A stretch of DNA of 64,000 nt from a virus, in IMG/VR virus record IMGVR_UViG_3300009160_000032, positions 1-64,000 of that record; one strand, 5' to 3'. Positions 7,619 to 15,836 of this stretch are shown piece after piece (the stretch's first letter is position 1; each line of letters opens with the position of its first letter). The notes beneath the pieces were generated by a model. The model ran no database searches and was not told the DNA's origin. It was given only the letters and a program-made list of their open reading frames with translations. A program made the translations under genes and the position numbers.

Positions 7619-7975
7619 TTAAAATCCTTCATAAAGTCTTAAAATATTTGTTCCGTCCCCTTCTTCAATATAAAAAGATTCTTCTTCTGTTACACATGTA
7701 TCTTCACAAACACATCCTTTTACATCATAACTTCCTGCCTTATCTTCGGGAGTTTTAGTGAATTTATATAATTTTTTTCCATTTTCTTCACCTGAAGGAG
7801 TTAAAAATGATATTGACTCGGAAGATAAAGTATTTAAATTACCATCACAAGATTGCCATTTTATGTCTGTAGGTAGAGTATTTTCAAATAAATAAAATTT
7901 AGATGTTGCCTTTTTATGCATTTCAAGAATTCTATTTTTTTCATTGTTTGTTAAACTTGATAGTATGTTTTTCAT
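7619..7975 (-). CDS. unknown late protein with head-targeting-like N-terminus
   Basis: A 118-residue protein. The first ~31 residues form an amphipathic helix (NNEKNRILEMHKKAT) ending FYLFE|N, which fits the (I/L)-x-E cleavage rule of T4-type prohead proteases. The remainder is a small domain with a CxCxxxC cluster (VKGCVCEDTC, near 88-97) and an acidic tail. It stands alone between two early-type operons, with its own TATTTATTA late motif upstream and its own terminator downstream. An internal head protein is a reasonable guess; a similar N-terminus is on the 233-residue protein at 49965. Function not proven. Confidence 0.65.
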   Translation of the reverse strand: MKNILSSLTNNEKNRILEMHKKATSKFYLFENTLPTDIKWQSCDGNLNTLSSESISFLTPSGEENGKKLYKFTKTPEDKAGSYDVKGCVCEDTCVTEEESFYIEEGDGTNILRLYEGF

Positions 7976-7988
7976 AATTTTAATTTAC

Positions 7989-7997
7989 TAATAAATA
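7989..7997 (-). promoter_or_regulatory. putative late promoter motif TATTTATTA
   Basis: TATTTATTA on the minus strand, 13 nt upstream of the ATG at 7975. It gives this isolated gene its own transcription unit. Confidence 0.5.
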
Positions 7998-8019
7998 CCT
8001 TAATACTTTAAAAAATTAA

Positions 8020-8259
8020 TCACATAATAATTTTTGGTGGTGAACCTAAATCATCATAACCATCTTCTTTAAAAGGGTTATGTGGTATTGGTATTTGAAT
8101 TGGAGAGACCATTGTTCTTGGGTTAGGAAAAAATGGATCGTTATTATTAACTTTTTTCATTTTTTCTTTAATACTTTCAATATCAACCTCTTTAATTGTC
8201 GTCCAATCTCTGTTGGTCATAAAACCATCTAACCAAACGTAAAATTCTTTGTGTGTCAT
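8020..8259 (-). CDS. small hypothetical protein (MTHKEFYVWLDGF)
   Basis: A 79-residue protein. The N-terminal MTHKEFYVWLDGFM motif is familiar from short hypothetical proteins of Bacteroidota phages. A helical middle is followed by a proline-rich tail (PIQIPIPHNPF). Its ATG overlaps the TGA of the 48-residue gene upstream (ATGA), showing translational coupling. It is the last gene of the primase operon. Function unknown. Confidence 0.65.
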   Translation of the reverse strand: MTHKEFYVWLDGFMTNRDWTTIKEVDIESIKEKMKKVNNNDPFFPNPRTMVSPIQIPIPHNPFKEDGYDDLGSPPKIIM

Positions 8260-8402
8260 ACCAATTCTCTATTATAAAGGTTTACTAATATAAGTCTAGC
8301 AAATCTAAATTCCCTAACTCTATTTAAGTTTAATCCATAAGACAAATCCACACTTTTAAGGTGTGGGTATGCCTCATTTATTGTCATTTTCCCTATTTCC
8401 AT
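8256..8402 (-). CDS. 48-residue protein, coupled on both sides
   Basis: A short frame MEIGKMTINEAYPHLKS...YNRELV that fills the apparent gap between two genes. Its ATG overlaps the TAA of the zinc-ribbon gene (TAATG), and its TGA overlaps the next ATG (ATGA). The double overlap strongly suggests a real gene. The product is basic and probably two short helices (NLNRVREFRFARLILVNLYN). No family recognised. Confidence 0.72.
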   Translation of the reverse strand: MEIGKMTINEAYPHLKSVDLSYGLNLNRVREFRFARLILVNLYNRELV

Positions 8403-8614
8403 TATTCAAAAATTAAAAATTCTTCATTTACGAATCCACAACTATCACACATATAGGTTGGGAACGGTACAATGGTATCCTCTGGGGTTCCTGTCAATAA
8501 CTTAGGTACTTTTTTTATCATCGTAACTTCTTTGAAGAATTTAGATTCACATTTTTCGCATTTAATTGTTTCTTGTTTTTTAAGATCAATTCTTGGTTTA
8601 ATAATATCGTCCAT
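8402..8614 (-). CDS. small zinc-ribbon protein
   Basis: A 70-residue protein with CEKC (C19/C22) and CDSC (C56/C59), a rubredoxin-like or zinc-ribbon arrangement with a long 33-residue insert (VPKLLTGTPEDTIVPFPTY). The N-terminus is basic. It is coupled to the 48-residue gene downstream by TAATG. Small zinc ribbons in phage replication operons may bind DNA or host polymerase; nothing more specific can be said. Confidence 0.7.
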   Translation of the reverse strand: MDDIIKPRIDLKKQETIKCEKCESKFFKEVTMIKKVPKLLTGTPEDTIVPFPTYMCDSCGFVNEEFLIFE

Positions 8615-8703
8615 TATTTTATAATATAATTTATGTTTATTTTAAATTTTGGGTAGTCCCAACTAGTGTTGGTATACCAAATAGGTGTGATTGTACTTTC
8701 CAT
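8614..8703 (-). CDS. possible 29-residue peptide
   Basis: An ATG at 8703 opens MESTITPIWYTNTSWDYPK...YIIK and ends with a TAA whose last A is the first base of the next ATG (TAATG at 8616-8612). This continues the chain of stop-start overlaps in the operon and fills the 8615-8725 gap. It is very short and could be only a translated leader, so confidence is moderate. Confidence 0.42.
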   Translation of the reverse strand: MESTITPIWYTNTSWDYPKFKININYIIK

Positions 8704-8725
8704 GGTAAAAATATAGTTTTTTATT

Positions 8726-9580
8726 TTATTTTTTCAAGTATTTGGTCATATCCATTTCAAGGATTGTTTTAATTGTTTTTCTTGAGACTCTGTACTCAAC
8801 GTACTCTCTTTCGTCCGTTAATCTTACGACTATACAACCCATTAATTGTATGTCTTCATACTTAGACCCTTCTAACATTTTTAAAAGTAGTTTACCGTAG
8901 AATGGTAACTGAGTATTATAATGTCCGAGAGCGTTATTTGGTAAGTCCTCAAATGGTTTTCTCATTGGTTTTGTGTATTTGTTGGTAACAAAGTTTTTTT
9001 CCTTATTTGTTTTCCAATCTGTTATTAAAATACCAAGTTTACCATTAACCCCAATAACCAACCAAACCTTATCAGGTTGTCCCGTATATCCTAATTCAGG
9101 ATGTCCCAAAACAATTTCAGTGTCCAATAAAATACAACCTCTTTCTTTGATTAAATCAATGTATCGTTTACCGGCAACTATCATCGAGTCTCCTTTGACT
9201 ATCTGTTCGGCATCACACTCAAATATTGGTTGTCTTATTTCTTTTTCAATACCAAATTCTTTTAATGTATGAGTTTCAAGTATGTAGTGAACACGAGATC
9301 CCATATTTGTTGAGTATGTTCCGGCGTCTGACCATTCTTTTAATAAACGTTCTTTTTCGTCAGGATTACCACCTGATTTATATTCCGCAATTCCTTCTGA
9401 ATCAAATTCCTCATAAAACAATTTCATTAATTTTGAAACTGAGGGAAATTTAGAAGTTAGATTACCCTCAAGGTCAATCATTGTGTACTTGTGAGATTCT
9501 TCCTCAAAAGTTAATTGTAATTCTTTTTGTTTTTCTGAAATAATTTGTCTTATTTCTTCTGCTATTAATAATAAATCCAT
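8726..9580 (-). CDS. RecB/Cas4-like PD-(D/E)XK nuclease
   Basis: A 284-residue protein with the ordered motifs of RecB-family exonucleases: GSRVH (G94...H98), a TEIVLGH segment (E155), GQPD (D170), the catalytic DWK (188-190) and QLPFY (Q224-x3-Y228). The cysteines of iron-sulphur Cas4/AddB nucleases are not arranged as a cluster, so this is a plain RecB-type nuclease. It probably trims or degrades DNA in phage replication, recombination or host DNA breakdown. Its ATG overlaps the primase stop (TAATG), so expression is coupled to primase. Confidence 0.82.
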   Translation of the reverse strand: MDLLLIAEEIRQIISEKQKELQLTFEEESHKYTMIDLEGNLTSKFPSVSKLMKLFYEEFDSEGIAEYKSGGNPDEKERLLKEWSDAGTYSTNMGSRVHYILETHTLKEFGIEKEIRQPIFECDAEQIVKGDSMIVAGKRYIDLIKERGCILLDTEIVLGHPELGYTGQPDKVWLVIGVNGKLGILITDWKTNKEKNFVTNKYTKPMRKPFEDLPNNALGHYNTQLPFYGKLLLKMLEGSKYEDIQLMGCIVVRLTDEREYVEYRVSRKTIKTILEMDMTKYLKK

Positions 9581-10479
9581 TAATCTCTTATTTCTATAAA
9601 GTATTCATTTATATTACCTCTCAAATCACATACGTCTTGATCTTTAGGTAATTTTACTATTTTTATTTTTTCATATAATTCTCCACCATTTAATTCGTGG
9701 TAAAGTTTAATTGCATTATTCCATGCGTCCCCATCCAACGCAATTATCACATTTCCTTTTGCGTTATTATAAACTTTATCAAATAACATTTCTGACATAT
9801 GTTTACCCAACATTGGTATTGAGTTCTCTAAGAAAAATCCATCGAATACTCCCTCAACCAAATAAATGTCTTTTTTCCAATCTATTAGTTTTTCATTAAA
9901 GATTATTTTGTCTTTCTCAGCTTCTGGGTTTTTATATTTAAATTTAGTATGTGGGTCCCAACTACGGGCAACATAATAATTTAATTCTCCTTTTTTATCG
10001 TACGATGGAACAACTATTCTACCAACATGACTTCCCTTATCACAAAAACCAATACCATATTTTTCAATAATATCATCTGTTATTCCACGACTTTGTAAAT
10101 AATTATAAGCCTGTCTTCTAACAGGATAAATTTTATGAGAGTCTTTAAATAACGTAAAACTTTCAGGTAACTTTAATTTTTTGTATTTTTTTTCTTTTAC
10201 GGGTACGGTTTCTGGTTTTAAAATATAATATAACTTTTTTTGTTTTTTATTACCAAATTTGTCAAATAACTTACCCAAAGATCCGTGAGTATTCTCAATA
10301 TCACCACAAGACCAACACTTATAAACATTACTTATGTAATTTATTTCCAAATTATGTTTATTTCTACCTTCATCGCAAACGGGACAATTGAAGGATATTT
10401 GACCTCTGTTGTCATAATGCAACCCGTGGTCTCCCAAAATTTCTTCTAATAATTCAACTAAAGCCTCATTTTCTTCCAT
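9580..10479 (-). CDS. 61: DnaG-type DNA primase (gp61-like)
   Basis: A 299-residue primase. The N-terminal zinc-binding domain has CPVC (C32/C35) and CWSC (C55/C58). The Toprim domain follows, with EGVFDGF (E209...D213) and the metal-binding ALDGDAW (D249/D251), then LPKDQDVCDL near 277-286. It makes RNA primers for lagging-strand synthesis and should act with the gp41 helicase encoded at 44727. It is short for a bacterial DnaG, as phage primases are. It heads an operon with the RecB-like nuclease. A TTG-N20-TATATTTT promoter ends 5 nt before its ATG. Confidence 0.92.
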   Translation of the reverse strand: MEENEALVELLEEILGDHGLHYDNRGQISFNCPVCDEGRNKHNLEINYISNVYKCWSCGDIENTHGSLGKLFDKFGNKKQKKLYYILKPETVPVKEKKYKKLKLPESFTLFKDSHKIYPVRRQAYNYLQSRGITDDIIEKYGIGFCDKGSHVGRIVVPSYDKKGELNYYVARSWDPHTKFKYKNPEAEKDKIIFNEKLIDWKKDIYLVEGVFDGFFLENSIPMLGKHMSEMLFDKVYNNAKGNVIIALDGDAWNNAIKLYHELNGGELYEKIKIVKLPKDQDVCDLRGNINEYFIEIRD

Positions 10480-10484
10480 TACCT

Positions 10485-10515
10485 AAAATATAGTCCAAAT
10501 AATTAAGTTAATCAA
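10485..10515 (-). promoter_or_regulatory. host-type promoter TTG-N20-TATATTTT for the primase operon
   Basis: Minus-strand TTG (10515-10513), exactly 20 nt, then TATATTTT (10492-10485), 5 nt before the primase ATG. Same architecture as before gp47 and gp32. Confidence 0.68.
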
Positions 10516-10540
10516 CTTCACAAGTTTTTTCAATTTTCTA

Positions 10541-10549
10541 TATTTATTA
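10541..10549 (+). promoter_or_regulatory. putative late promoter motif TATTTATTA (plus strand)
   Basis: TATTTATTA on the plus strand, 14 nt before the ATG at 10564. It is the only copy pointing right and precedes the only plus-strand genes. It faces away from the primase promoter. Confidence 0.5.
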
Positions 10550-10563
10550 TAGATAATATATTT

Positions 10564-10779
10564 ATGCCAACAAACGTAACAATAACAAATTTAACAGGAT
10601 CTTCACCTTATAACGTGTGGGTTTGTGATACAACTTTAACAACCTGTATATATGTTAGTACATTTAGTACGGTACCTTACACATTTGAGGTTCCTTACGT
10701 ATACTCTTCTTTAACAGATTTTATTGTAAAAATTGTTGACAATAATAATTGTATAAAAACTAATACCATTACCGTATAA
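10564..10779 (+). CDS. small adhesin-type domain protein (VCD module)
   Basis: A 71-residue protein consisting of one domain with the pattern Y-x-V-x-V-C-D ... C-x-Y-V ... V-K-I-V-D-x4-C. The same module forms the whole N-terminus of the 102-residue gene at 20932 and of the 730-residue fibre protein at 21240. It is followed after 1 nt by the 540-residue fibre gene on the same strand. It is probably a small fibre or fibre-attachment subunit of the virion. No signal peptide. The function is inferred from paralogues and position. Confidence 0.65.
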   Translation: MPTNVTITNLTGSSPYNVWVCDTTLTTCIYVSTFSTVPYTFEVPYVYSSLTDFIVKIVDNNNCIKTNTITV

Positions 10780-10780
10780 T

Positions 10781-12403
10781 ATGACTTGTGTTTTACTTGG
10801 AACGTTTTCCTACTCATCAACTAGTCCTGAATTACTTTGTGACGAAATTAAAACTATATCAATTTATGGTGATGATTTAAACTTGGGATCCTTAATCTAT
10901 TCAGATTCCTTATGTACAGTGTTGGTAAATAATGGATTTTATTCTGACGGGATTAATACATATACAGTTGGTGAAACAAGTGACAGGGGAACCATAGAAA
11001 CCATAGAACCTTGTGCCGAATGTAATACAGAATACTGTATCTCAGGTACAGACACGTATGACGATAACTATACGTTTAATGGATCTTATAACGGTTTCCC
11101 ATATTATACAGGACAAAGTGGGAGTTATTTGATTTACTATTCGACAGGCGAGACTTGTTGGTGCGTTTCTTCCGTATTAGATGGCCCTTGTGAACTTTTT
11201 GGTAAATCGCCTTGTCTTAGTAATTGTCCTGATTTATGTGAAACATTTTTTACTGAAGGATATTGTGTTGTAAGTACAACAACAACATATAATAGTTGTG
11301 ACATAATTGATTTTGAGGCATTATTTAATTGTGATGTCACTCCAACTCCAACTGTTACTCCAACATCAACACCAACACCAACCCCTACAGTAACTCCAAC
11401 ACCATCTAATGTGTGTAATAGTTTAAATTTTGTCGCAACAGGTATAACATATACCCCAACACCCACACCAACACCTAGCGACACACCAAGTCCAACTCCA
11501 ACACCAACAATAGATTGTTTGGTTTCAGGTTTAGTTACATTTAATATTATTGATGATTACATAAGATGTTCAAATAGTAAGAAATTTAGAGATTGTTTTA
11601 CAGGAACTGAATATTTTAGTGCCGATCTAATTCTTATAAATGGTGAAATCCCTATACAAGGTTATGTTTATAAAACAATAATTAATGATGAATCTATTTG
11701 TGCAACTTTCTTAGGTTTAGTGGATAACATAAGTGGTGTTGATAAAATAGAATTAGTGTCAGAACTTGGTCCTGAAAATGAAGGTAAGTGTTTGGATTGT
11801 ATTCCGAGTCCTTCAAATACCCCAACACCTACACCGACATCAACCCCAACACCTACACCGACAACTCCGGTTGGTTGTATTGAGTGTTCATCAATAACTA
11901 ACTTACCTCAAGTCGGTAATTCAATTACGGTTAATGGTATAACAATTACAGGTAATGGAACAGGTACCATAGAAGAAGGAATACTTGGTGGTTTCTTGGG
12001 TTGGTGTCTTACGGGTCCTTTAATACAAAACGGGTTTTTATATTTAGGTAATGGTGTTTTACCTGTGAATTACCCATTCTCATATACTTTAACATTTAGT
12101 CAACCCGTAAATAATATAAGTTTAAGAATAAATGGTTATAATTATTTAAGTCCAACAAATTATGAAACCTTTGCGTTTACGACAAATTCAGGTAACCCAT
12201 CTATTTCAAGTTGTAGTTATTGTTGCGCTAAAATTAATAGTAATAACATAGAGGCATCTCCTTGTCCTCAAACATCCCCTCAAGGTAATATTGGTTCAGG
12301 TATATTCACCTTTACAACTTTGACACCATACACAACTCTTACAATAACAGGTAATGGAGCTGCAAATTGTGGAGGTACTGTTTTTGATTTATGTGATTTT
12401 TAA
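10781..12403 (+). CDS. modular tail fibre/adhesin with TP-rich linkers
   Basis: A 540-residue protein made of four cysteine-rich domains separated by linkers of repeated Thr-Pro at about 185-209, 225-244 and 345-363. Residues 83-162 contain a YNGFPYYTG motif related to the YNGKYYY module of the fibre proteins at 16857 and 23460. The C-terminal domain (365-540) is glycine/threonine-rich and looks like a beta-sandwich with a cysteine cluster (SSCSYCCAK). Together with the 71-residue gene before it, this is the only plus-strand transcription unit; it meets the RuvC-like gene at a shared terminator. Receptor binding is inferred. Confidence 0.72.
   Translation: MTCVLLGTFSYSSTSPELLCDEIKTISIYGDDLNLGSLIYSDSLCTVLVNNGFYSDGINTYTVGETSDRGTIETIEPCAECNTEYCISGTDTYDDNYTFNGSYNGFPYYTGQSGSYLIYYSTGETCWCVSSVLDGPCELFGKSPCLSNCPDLCETFFTEGYCVVSTTTTYNSCDIIDFEALFNCDVTPTPTVTPTSTPTPTPTVTPTPSNVCNSLNFVATGITYTPTPTPTPSDTPSPTPTPTIDCLVSGLVTFNIIDDYIRCSNSKKFRDCFTGTEYFSADLILINGEIPIQGYVYKTIINDESICATFLGLVDNISGVDKIELVSELGPENEGKCLDCIPSPSNTPTPTPTSTPTPTPTTPVGCIECSSITNLPQVGNSITVNGITITGNGTGTIEEGILGGFLGWCLTGPLIQNGFLYLGNGVLPVNYPFSYTLTFSQPVNNISLRINGYNYLSPTNYETFAFTTNSGNPSISSCSYCCAKINSNNIEASPCPQTSPQGNIGSGIFTFTTLTPYTTLTITGNGAANCGGTVFDLCDF
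11333..11512 (+). repeat. two TP-rich linker repeats
   Basis: Degenerate CCAACA/ACACCA-type DNA repeats at 11333-11407 and 11453-11512 encode alternating Thr-Pro linkers; a third lies at 11813-11869. Related DNA occurs on the other strand in fibre genes at 14957-15253, 17493-17615, and 24438-24488 and 24810-24878. Confidence 0.8.
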
Positions 12404-12419
12404 CTTTTATGATAAAAAA

Positions 12420-12445
12420 AAATACCATCTAAAAAGATGATATTT
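12420..12445. terminator. bidirectional terminator between convergent genes
   Basis: AAATAcCATCT (12420-12430) pairs with AGATGaTATTT (12435-12445) around an AAAA loop with one mismatch. A run of A before it gives a long T tract on the minus strand; the plus strand is followed by TATTTAAAATT. It separates the plus-strand fibre gene from the minus-strand RuvC-like gene. Confidence 0.75.
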
Positions 12446-12470
12446 AAAATTATTAGTATTTTAATAGATA

Positions 12471-13070
12471 TTATTTCCAAATTTCTTTTGATTTCATATA
12501 TCCAAGAACACAAGCATATGCGTCAGTTTGATCAAAGTTTTCTTTTTTAAGGGTATTGTTTCTTGTGTATAGCCATTTTATTTGTGGTTCTCTTTTTGCA
12601 ACTTTTTCCCATATCAACATCTTCTTATCAACGTCTTTTGGTAATCCTCCAAATAAAACATATTTACCTTTATCATTTTCTTTAACCAACTCAGGAAAAG
12701 CAAATTTCCTTGAATTGTATGTTGATATAAATTCGGGTACTATATTTAGAGTTTCATATATTTCTTTAAATATAAAACTGTTAAATCTTAATAAAGTTTG
12801 TACTGTATACACATTATTAGAGTTCATTAACGGTTCTTCAATAATAACACTAACAACCCCTAAATTTTTATATTGTATTAACTTTTCTCTAAAAATCTCA
12901 CACTTAAGTAATAATTCTTTTAACTTTTCGTCCTCTTTCATTTTTGGTCTTGGCGACACATGTGTTAACTCCAACAATTGTTGTGATTGAATGTCAAATA
13001 ACGCCCATCCTATTGTCTTAGTTGATATATCTAAACCAAGGACCTTTGGTGAATTTTTTATTTTTGCCAT
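12471..13070 (-). CDS. RuvC-like Holliday junction resolvase
   Basis: A 199-residue RNase H-fold protein with the RuvC catalytic pattern: LGLDISTKTIGWA (D14) in the first strand, VVSVIIEEPLM (first E at about 77) and NFDQTDAYACVLG (D residues near 179-182) near the C-terminus. It probably resolves recombination intermediates or branched DNA before packaging, the role played by endonuclease VII (gp49) in T4. It is slightly longer than bacterial RuvC (about 170 residues). It ends at the shared terminator with the plus-strand fibre gene. No clear promoter of either class is seen upstream. Confidence 0.82.
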   Translation of the reverse strand: MAKIKNSPKVLGLDISTKTIGWALFDIQSQQLLELTHVSPRPKMKEDEKLKELLLKCEIFREKLIQYKNLGVVSVIIEEPLMNSNNVYTVQTLLRFNSFIFKEIYETLNIVPEFISTYNSRKFAFPELVKENDKGKYVLFGGLPKDVDKKMLIWEKVAKREPQIKWLYTRNNTLKKENFDQTDAYACVLGYMKSKEIWK

Positions 13071-13094
13071 AAAGTGTTTTTATTATAAAATAAA

Positions 13095-13120
13095 TTAAAC
13101 TTTAAAAAATTAAAGTTTAA
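13095..13120. terminator. AT-only hairpin at the end of a fibre gene, possible terminator
   Basis: TTAAACTTTAA (13095-13105) pairs perfectly with TTAAAGTTTAA (13110-13120) over 11 bp around AAAA, overlapping the stop codon of the 901-residue gene. On the minus strand it is followed by TTTATTTTA. The lack of GC pairs makes it weak. Confidence 0.5.
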
Positions 13121-15822
13121 AAATCTATTTTAACTAAGTACTGTTGGATTCCCTGTCTTAAAACAGGTGATTGTAATTTAGACATAACTAATATATCTTT
13201 ATCTTCATCTAACAATGCAATTTCGGTTATATAAGATTTTGTACCTTGTTTCCAAGTTGGGTTTGTTGTATTTTGGAACTCGGTAAAATTTAAATTAATT
13301 TTATATTTCATCTCATATATTGTTGCCATAATATCAGACTCAAAAGACCCATAAAAATAGTATTCATCACCAAAATTTAAATCAGGTACATCATTACCAA
13401 TTTTTGTTAAATTAATGTAATTACCTAAATCATAATATGGTGCTTTATCATATTGATCTTTAGTTATAACAAATGTATTATTTGTTAATGTGTCTTGGGT
13501 TACTATACCTCCTAAATCACTCGTATAATCAATTACTCTCCAATTTGATGGGTCAGGTCTTTGACCTGTTACCACTTTTTGACAAATTATTTGGAAGTAT
13601 TCCGCAAAATAACCTTTTGTGATGTCACAAGTTTGTGGACATATTGTTGTTGTGGTGGTGATTGGGTAATAAGTAGTGGTTGTACTTGTGATTGGATAAT
13701 AAGTGGTACTTGTAGTTGTGATTGGATAATAAGTTGTAGTTGTTGTTGTTATTGGATTTTCCCCCAAACAATTAAACTCTCTTCCAAATCTTACCGCCAC
13801 GTTTTGTGAAACATTAGGACTACAATCATTATTATTACCGACTAATTTAACATAGTAATTACAATGTAGTGAATTAGTACTACATGTTTTATTTGTAAAT
13901 CTATAAGTTACATACATAGTTTCTCCATTACCTGTAAGAACCCCATCAGCATTTAAAGATGCTTGTCCACAAGTGTTAGGGGTTATTAACGATAGTTGTG
14001 GTGCTGGTAATGTAAAGTTTCTATTTGACTTGTAAGACATTGCAGCAATTACCTCTTCATCATCAATAATAATTAATTTACTATCAGGGAATACTTTACC
14101 AATTCTATTAGGTAGTCCATTTTTATTTTTATTGTTATCCCAAAGATGATAATATCTAATTCCAGGATTATTCATATCATCATTTTTAGTTGTTTGTACA
14201 TATCTCACTTGGAATAGTCCCTTACCTTCAAATTCTGGAGGATCTACCCAAAACGTTTGTCCAAAACAACAATCGGGATTTTTATGCCACATTAACCATG
14301 GTATATGTAGTCTAAAATTTCTTGCTTGACCTGTAGTATCATCAAGATTTGACGGATCATAAGGTTCTAACGCAAATTTTTCACCATAGAAGAAATCTAT
14401 GGTTTGATTAGTGTAGTGTATAATTGCAATCGCTTTTTGTTCTTCAGGTTCAACATCAACAACTTCACCTAAAGAGTTATAATAGAATGTATCTGTTGTC
14501 TCAGCACTTAAAGTGTTATTAATAAAAAATGTCTGACCTGAATTTGAATTGTACCCAAAGTATTCTTTAGACCCGATATAATCTACAGATCCAAAATATT
14601 CATACCCTTCATATTTTGTTGGTACTAAACCAGCAGGATTTTCAGTCCATGGAATGTTCATATTCCAAATTTTTACATCAAACTGATCGGTATCACATAT
14701 TGATTCAAAATCAATAACTTGTTCACCCCAATGTGGGTTTGGTGTTAGACTATCATATATAGATGTCATGTTTGGCGGATAAATTAAAGTTCTCGCATAA
14801 CAATGACTAATAACGGTACCGCAAAAATCAGGTGTATTTCTATCTAATGTTATTATATCTTCACAAACATCAACAATTCTATATGTTAATATCTGATAAC
14901 AAGAGTTCATAGAGACCACACAATTAGGTGGTGGTGGTGCCGGACACAATCTACTAGGTGTAGGTGTCAAACATGGTGTTTTAGTTGGCGTAGGTGTAGG
15001 TGTTGGCGACTCACAAGGATTATAATTTTTAGTAACACTTGGTGTCGGTGTCGGTGTTGGTGTTTGAGATGATGTCGGTGTAGGTGTTAATGCCGGAACG
15101 TCTTGACAATCTCCCCATACCAAGAAATCTCCATCTTCTGTTGTTAAAAATTCAGATAATTCTGTCATTAATATACATGTCTCTGAAATTGGCATTTGAG
15201 ATGATGTGGGTGTTGGTGTGAGTGTTGGGGTTACGCTTGGGGTTGGTGTTGGTAAATTAATACAACTACAGTCATACTCTCCAAAACCATCATAATAAAT
15301 TGTTATAATATCACCTATAGATGGTTTATTTAAATTCGTATAGTTACATCCAGAATATATTATTTGTACTTTATTTGACCCACTTAATGTGGACATATCT
15401 ATAACATAATTAGAACTAACAACATACTGATCATTAGTTAATGCACTCCAAACTATTGTGTCGGCGGTGGTATTACCCGTAAAAAAACCTCTTAATGGGG
15501 CTCTATTATAAACAGGTTCAACAACAGAGTCCATATATGGTATACCATATGTTGATCCACTAGATCCATCAACATAATAAGGATATTTAATACTTTGTCT
15601 ATTTGATTCAGGTACTCCCGCAGAGTTTTGTGTATTGAACGCAGGTTCTAACACAAATAAATTATTGTAATTATAATTTGATGGTAATTTATCGTACGAC
15701 ACTTCACTATCCCCTACTTGGAAATACGCAATCTTAAAACTACCCTGTGATAATTTTTTTCTACCTGTGTCAGTAACTCTAGTGTTAACTAACCCTGATG
15801 TATTTTTAATTATATATGCCAT
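13117..15822 (-). CDS. large modular tail fibre/baseplate-associated protein
   Basis: A 901-residue virion protein. The N-terminus (MAYIIKNTSGLVNTRVTDTGRKKL ... FQVGDSEV) resembles N-termini of phage tail-tip fibres that attach to the baseplate. TP-rich linkers lie around residues 190-210 and 240-290. A PPPPNC stretch and several beta-rich domains follow. Near residues 690-725 a tandem TTTTYYPIT repeat makes another linker before the C-terminal domain. Cysteines are frequent. The start is firm: a TATTTATAA motif is 5 nt upstream and no other ATG fits. Trimeric fibre structure and receptor binding are inferred. Confidence 0.75.
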   Translation of the reverse strand: MAYIIKNTSGLVNTRVTDTGRKKLSQGSFKIAYFQVGDSEVSYDKLPSNYNYNNLFVLEPAFNTQNSAGVPESNRQSIKYPYYVDGSSGSTYGIPYMDSVVEPVYNRAPLRGFFTGNTTADTIVWSALTNDQYVVSSNYVIDMSTLSGSNKVQIIYSGCNYTNLNKPSIGDIITIYYDGFGEYDCSCINLPTPTPSVTPTLTPTPTSSQMPISETCILMTELSEFLTTEDGDFLVWGDCQDVPALTPTPTSSQTPTPTPTPSVTKNYNPCESPTPTPTPTKTPCLTPTPSRLCPAPPPPNCVVSMNSCYQILTYRIVDVCEDIITLDRNTPDFCGTVISHCYARTLIYPPNMTSIYDSLTPNPHWGEQVIDFESICDTDQFDVKIWNMNIPWTENPAGLVPTKYEGYEYFGSVDYIGSKEYFGYNSNSGQTFFINNTLSAETTDTFYYNSLGEVVDVEPEEQKAIAIIHYTNQTIDFFYGEKFALEPYDPSNLDDTTGQARNFRLHIPWLMWHKNPDCCFGQTFWVDPPEFEGKGLFQVRYVQTTKNDDMNNPGIRYYHLWDNNKNKNGLPNRIGKVFPDSKLIIIDDEEVIAAMSYKSNRNFTLPAPQLSLITPNTCGQASLNADGVLTGNGETMYVTYRFTNKTCSTNSLHCNYYVKLVGNNNDCSPNVSQNVAVRFGREFNCLGENPITTTTTTYYPITTTSTTYYPITSTTTTYYPITTTTTICPQTCDITKGYFAEYFQIICQKVVTGQRPDPSNWRVIDYTSDLGGIVTQDTLTNNTFVITKDQYDKAPYYDLGNYINLTKIGNDVPDLNFGDEYYFYGSFESDIMATIYEMKYKINLNFTEFQNTTNPTWKQGTKSYITEIALLDEDKDILVMSKLQSPVLRQGIQQYLVKIDF
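13651..13760 (-). repeat. 30-nt tandem repeat encoding (T/S)n-YYPIT
   Basis: The unit carrying ATTGG(G/A)TAATAAGT begins at 13661, 13691 and 13721 with a partial copy at 13751, an exact 30-nt period. It encodes a ten-residue Thr-rich YYPI repeat in the 901-residue fibre protein. Confidence 0.85.
14957..15253 (-). repeat. TP-rich linker repeats in fibre gene
   Basis: GGTGTNGGTGTTGG-type repeats at about 14957-15092 and 15198-15253 encode Thr-Pro linkers, separated by a short cysteine-containing segment. The DNA resembles linker repeats in neighbouring fibre genes. Confidence 0.8.
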
Positions 15823-15827
15823 TTAAA

Positions 15828-15836
15828 TTATAAATA
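15828..15836 (-). promoter_or_regulatory. putative late promoter motif TATTTATAA
   Basis: TATTTATAA, minus strand, only 5 nt before the ATG at 15822. If it is a -10 element, the transcript would be leaderless or nearly so. Confidence 0.45.

Noticed and set aside
13651-15253. Regular repeats that could be a CRISPR array
   Set aside because: The repeats lie in frame inside a fibre gene, have no unique spacers and translate to Thr-Pro or YYPIT linkers; no cas genes are present.
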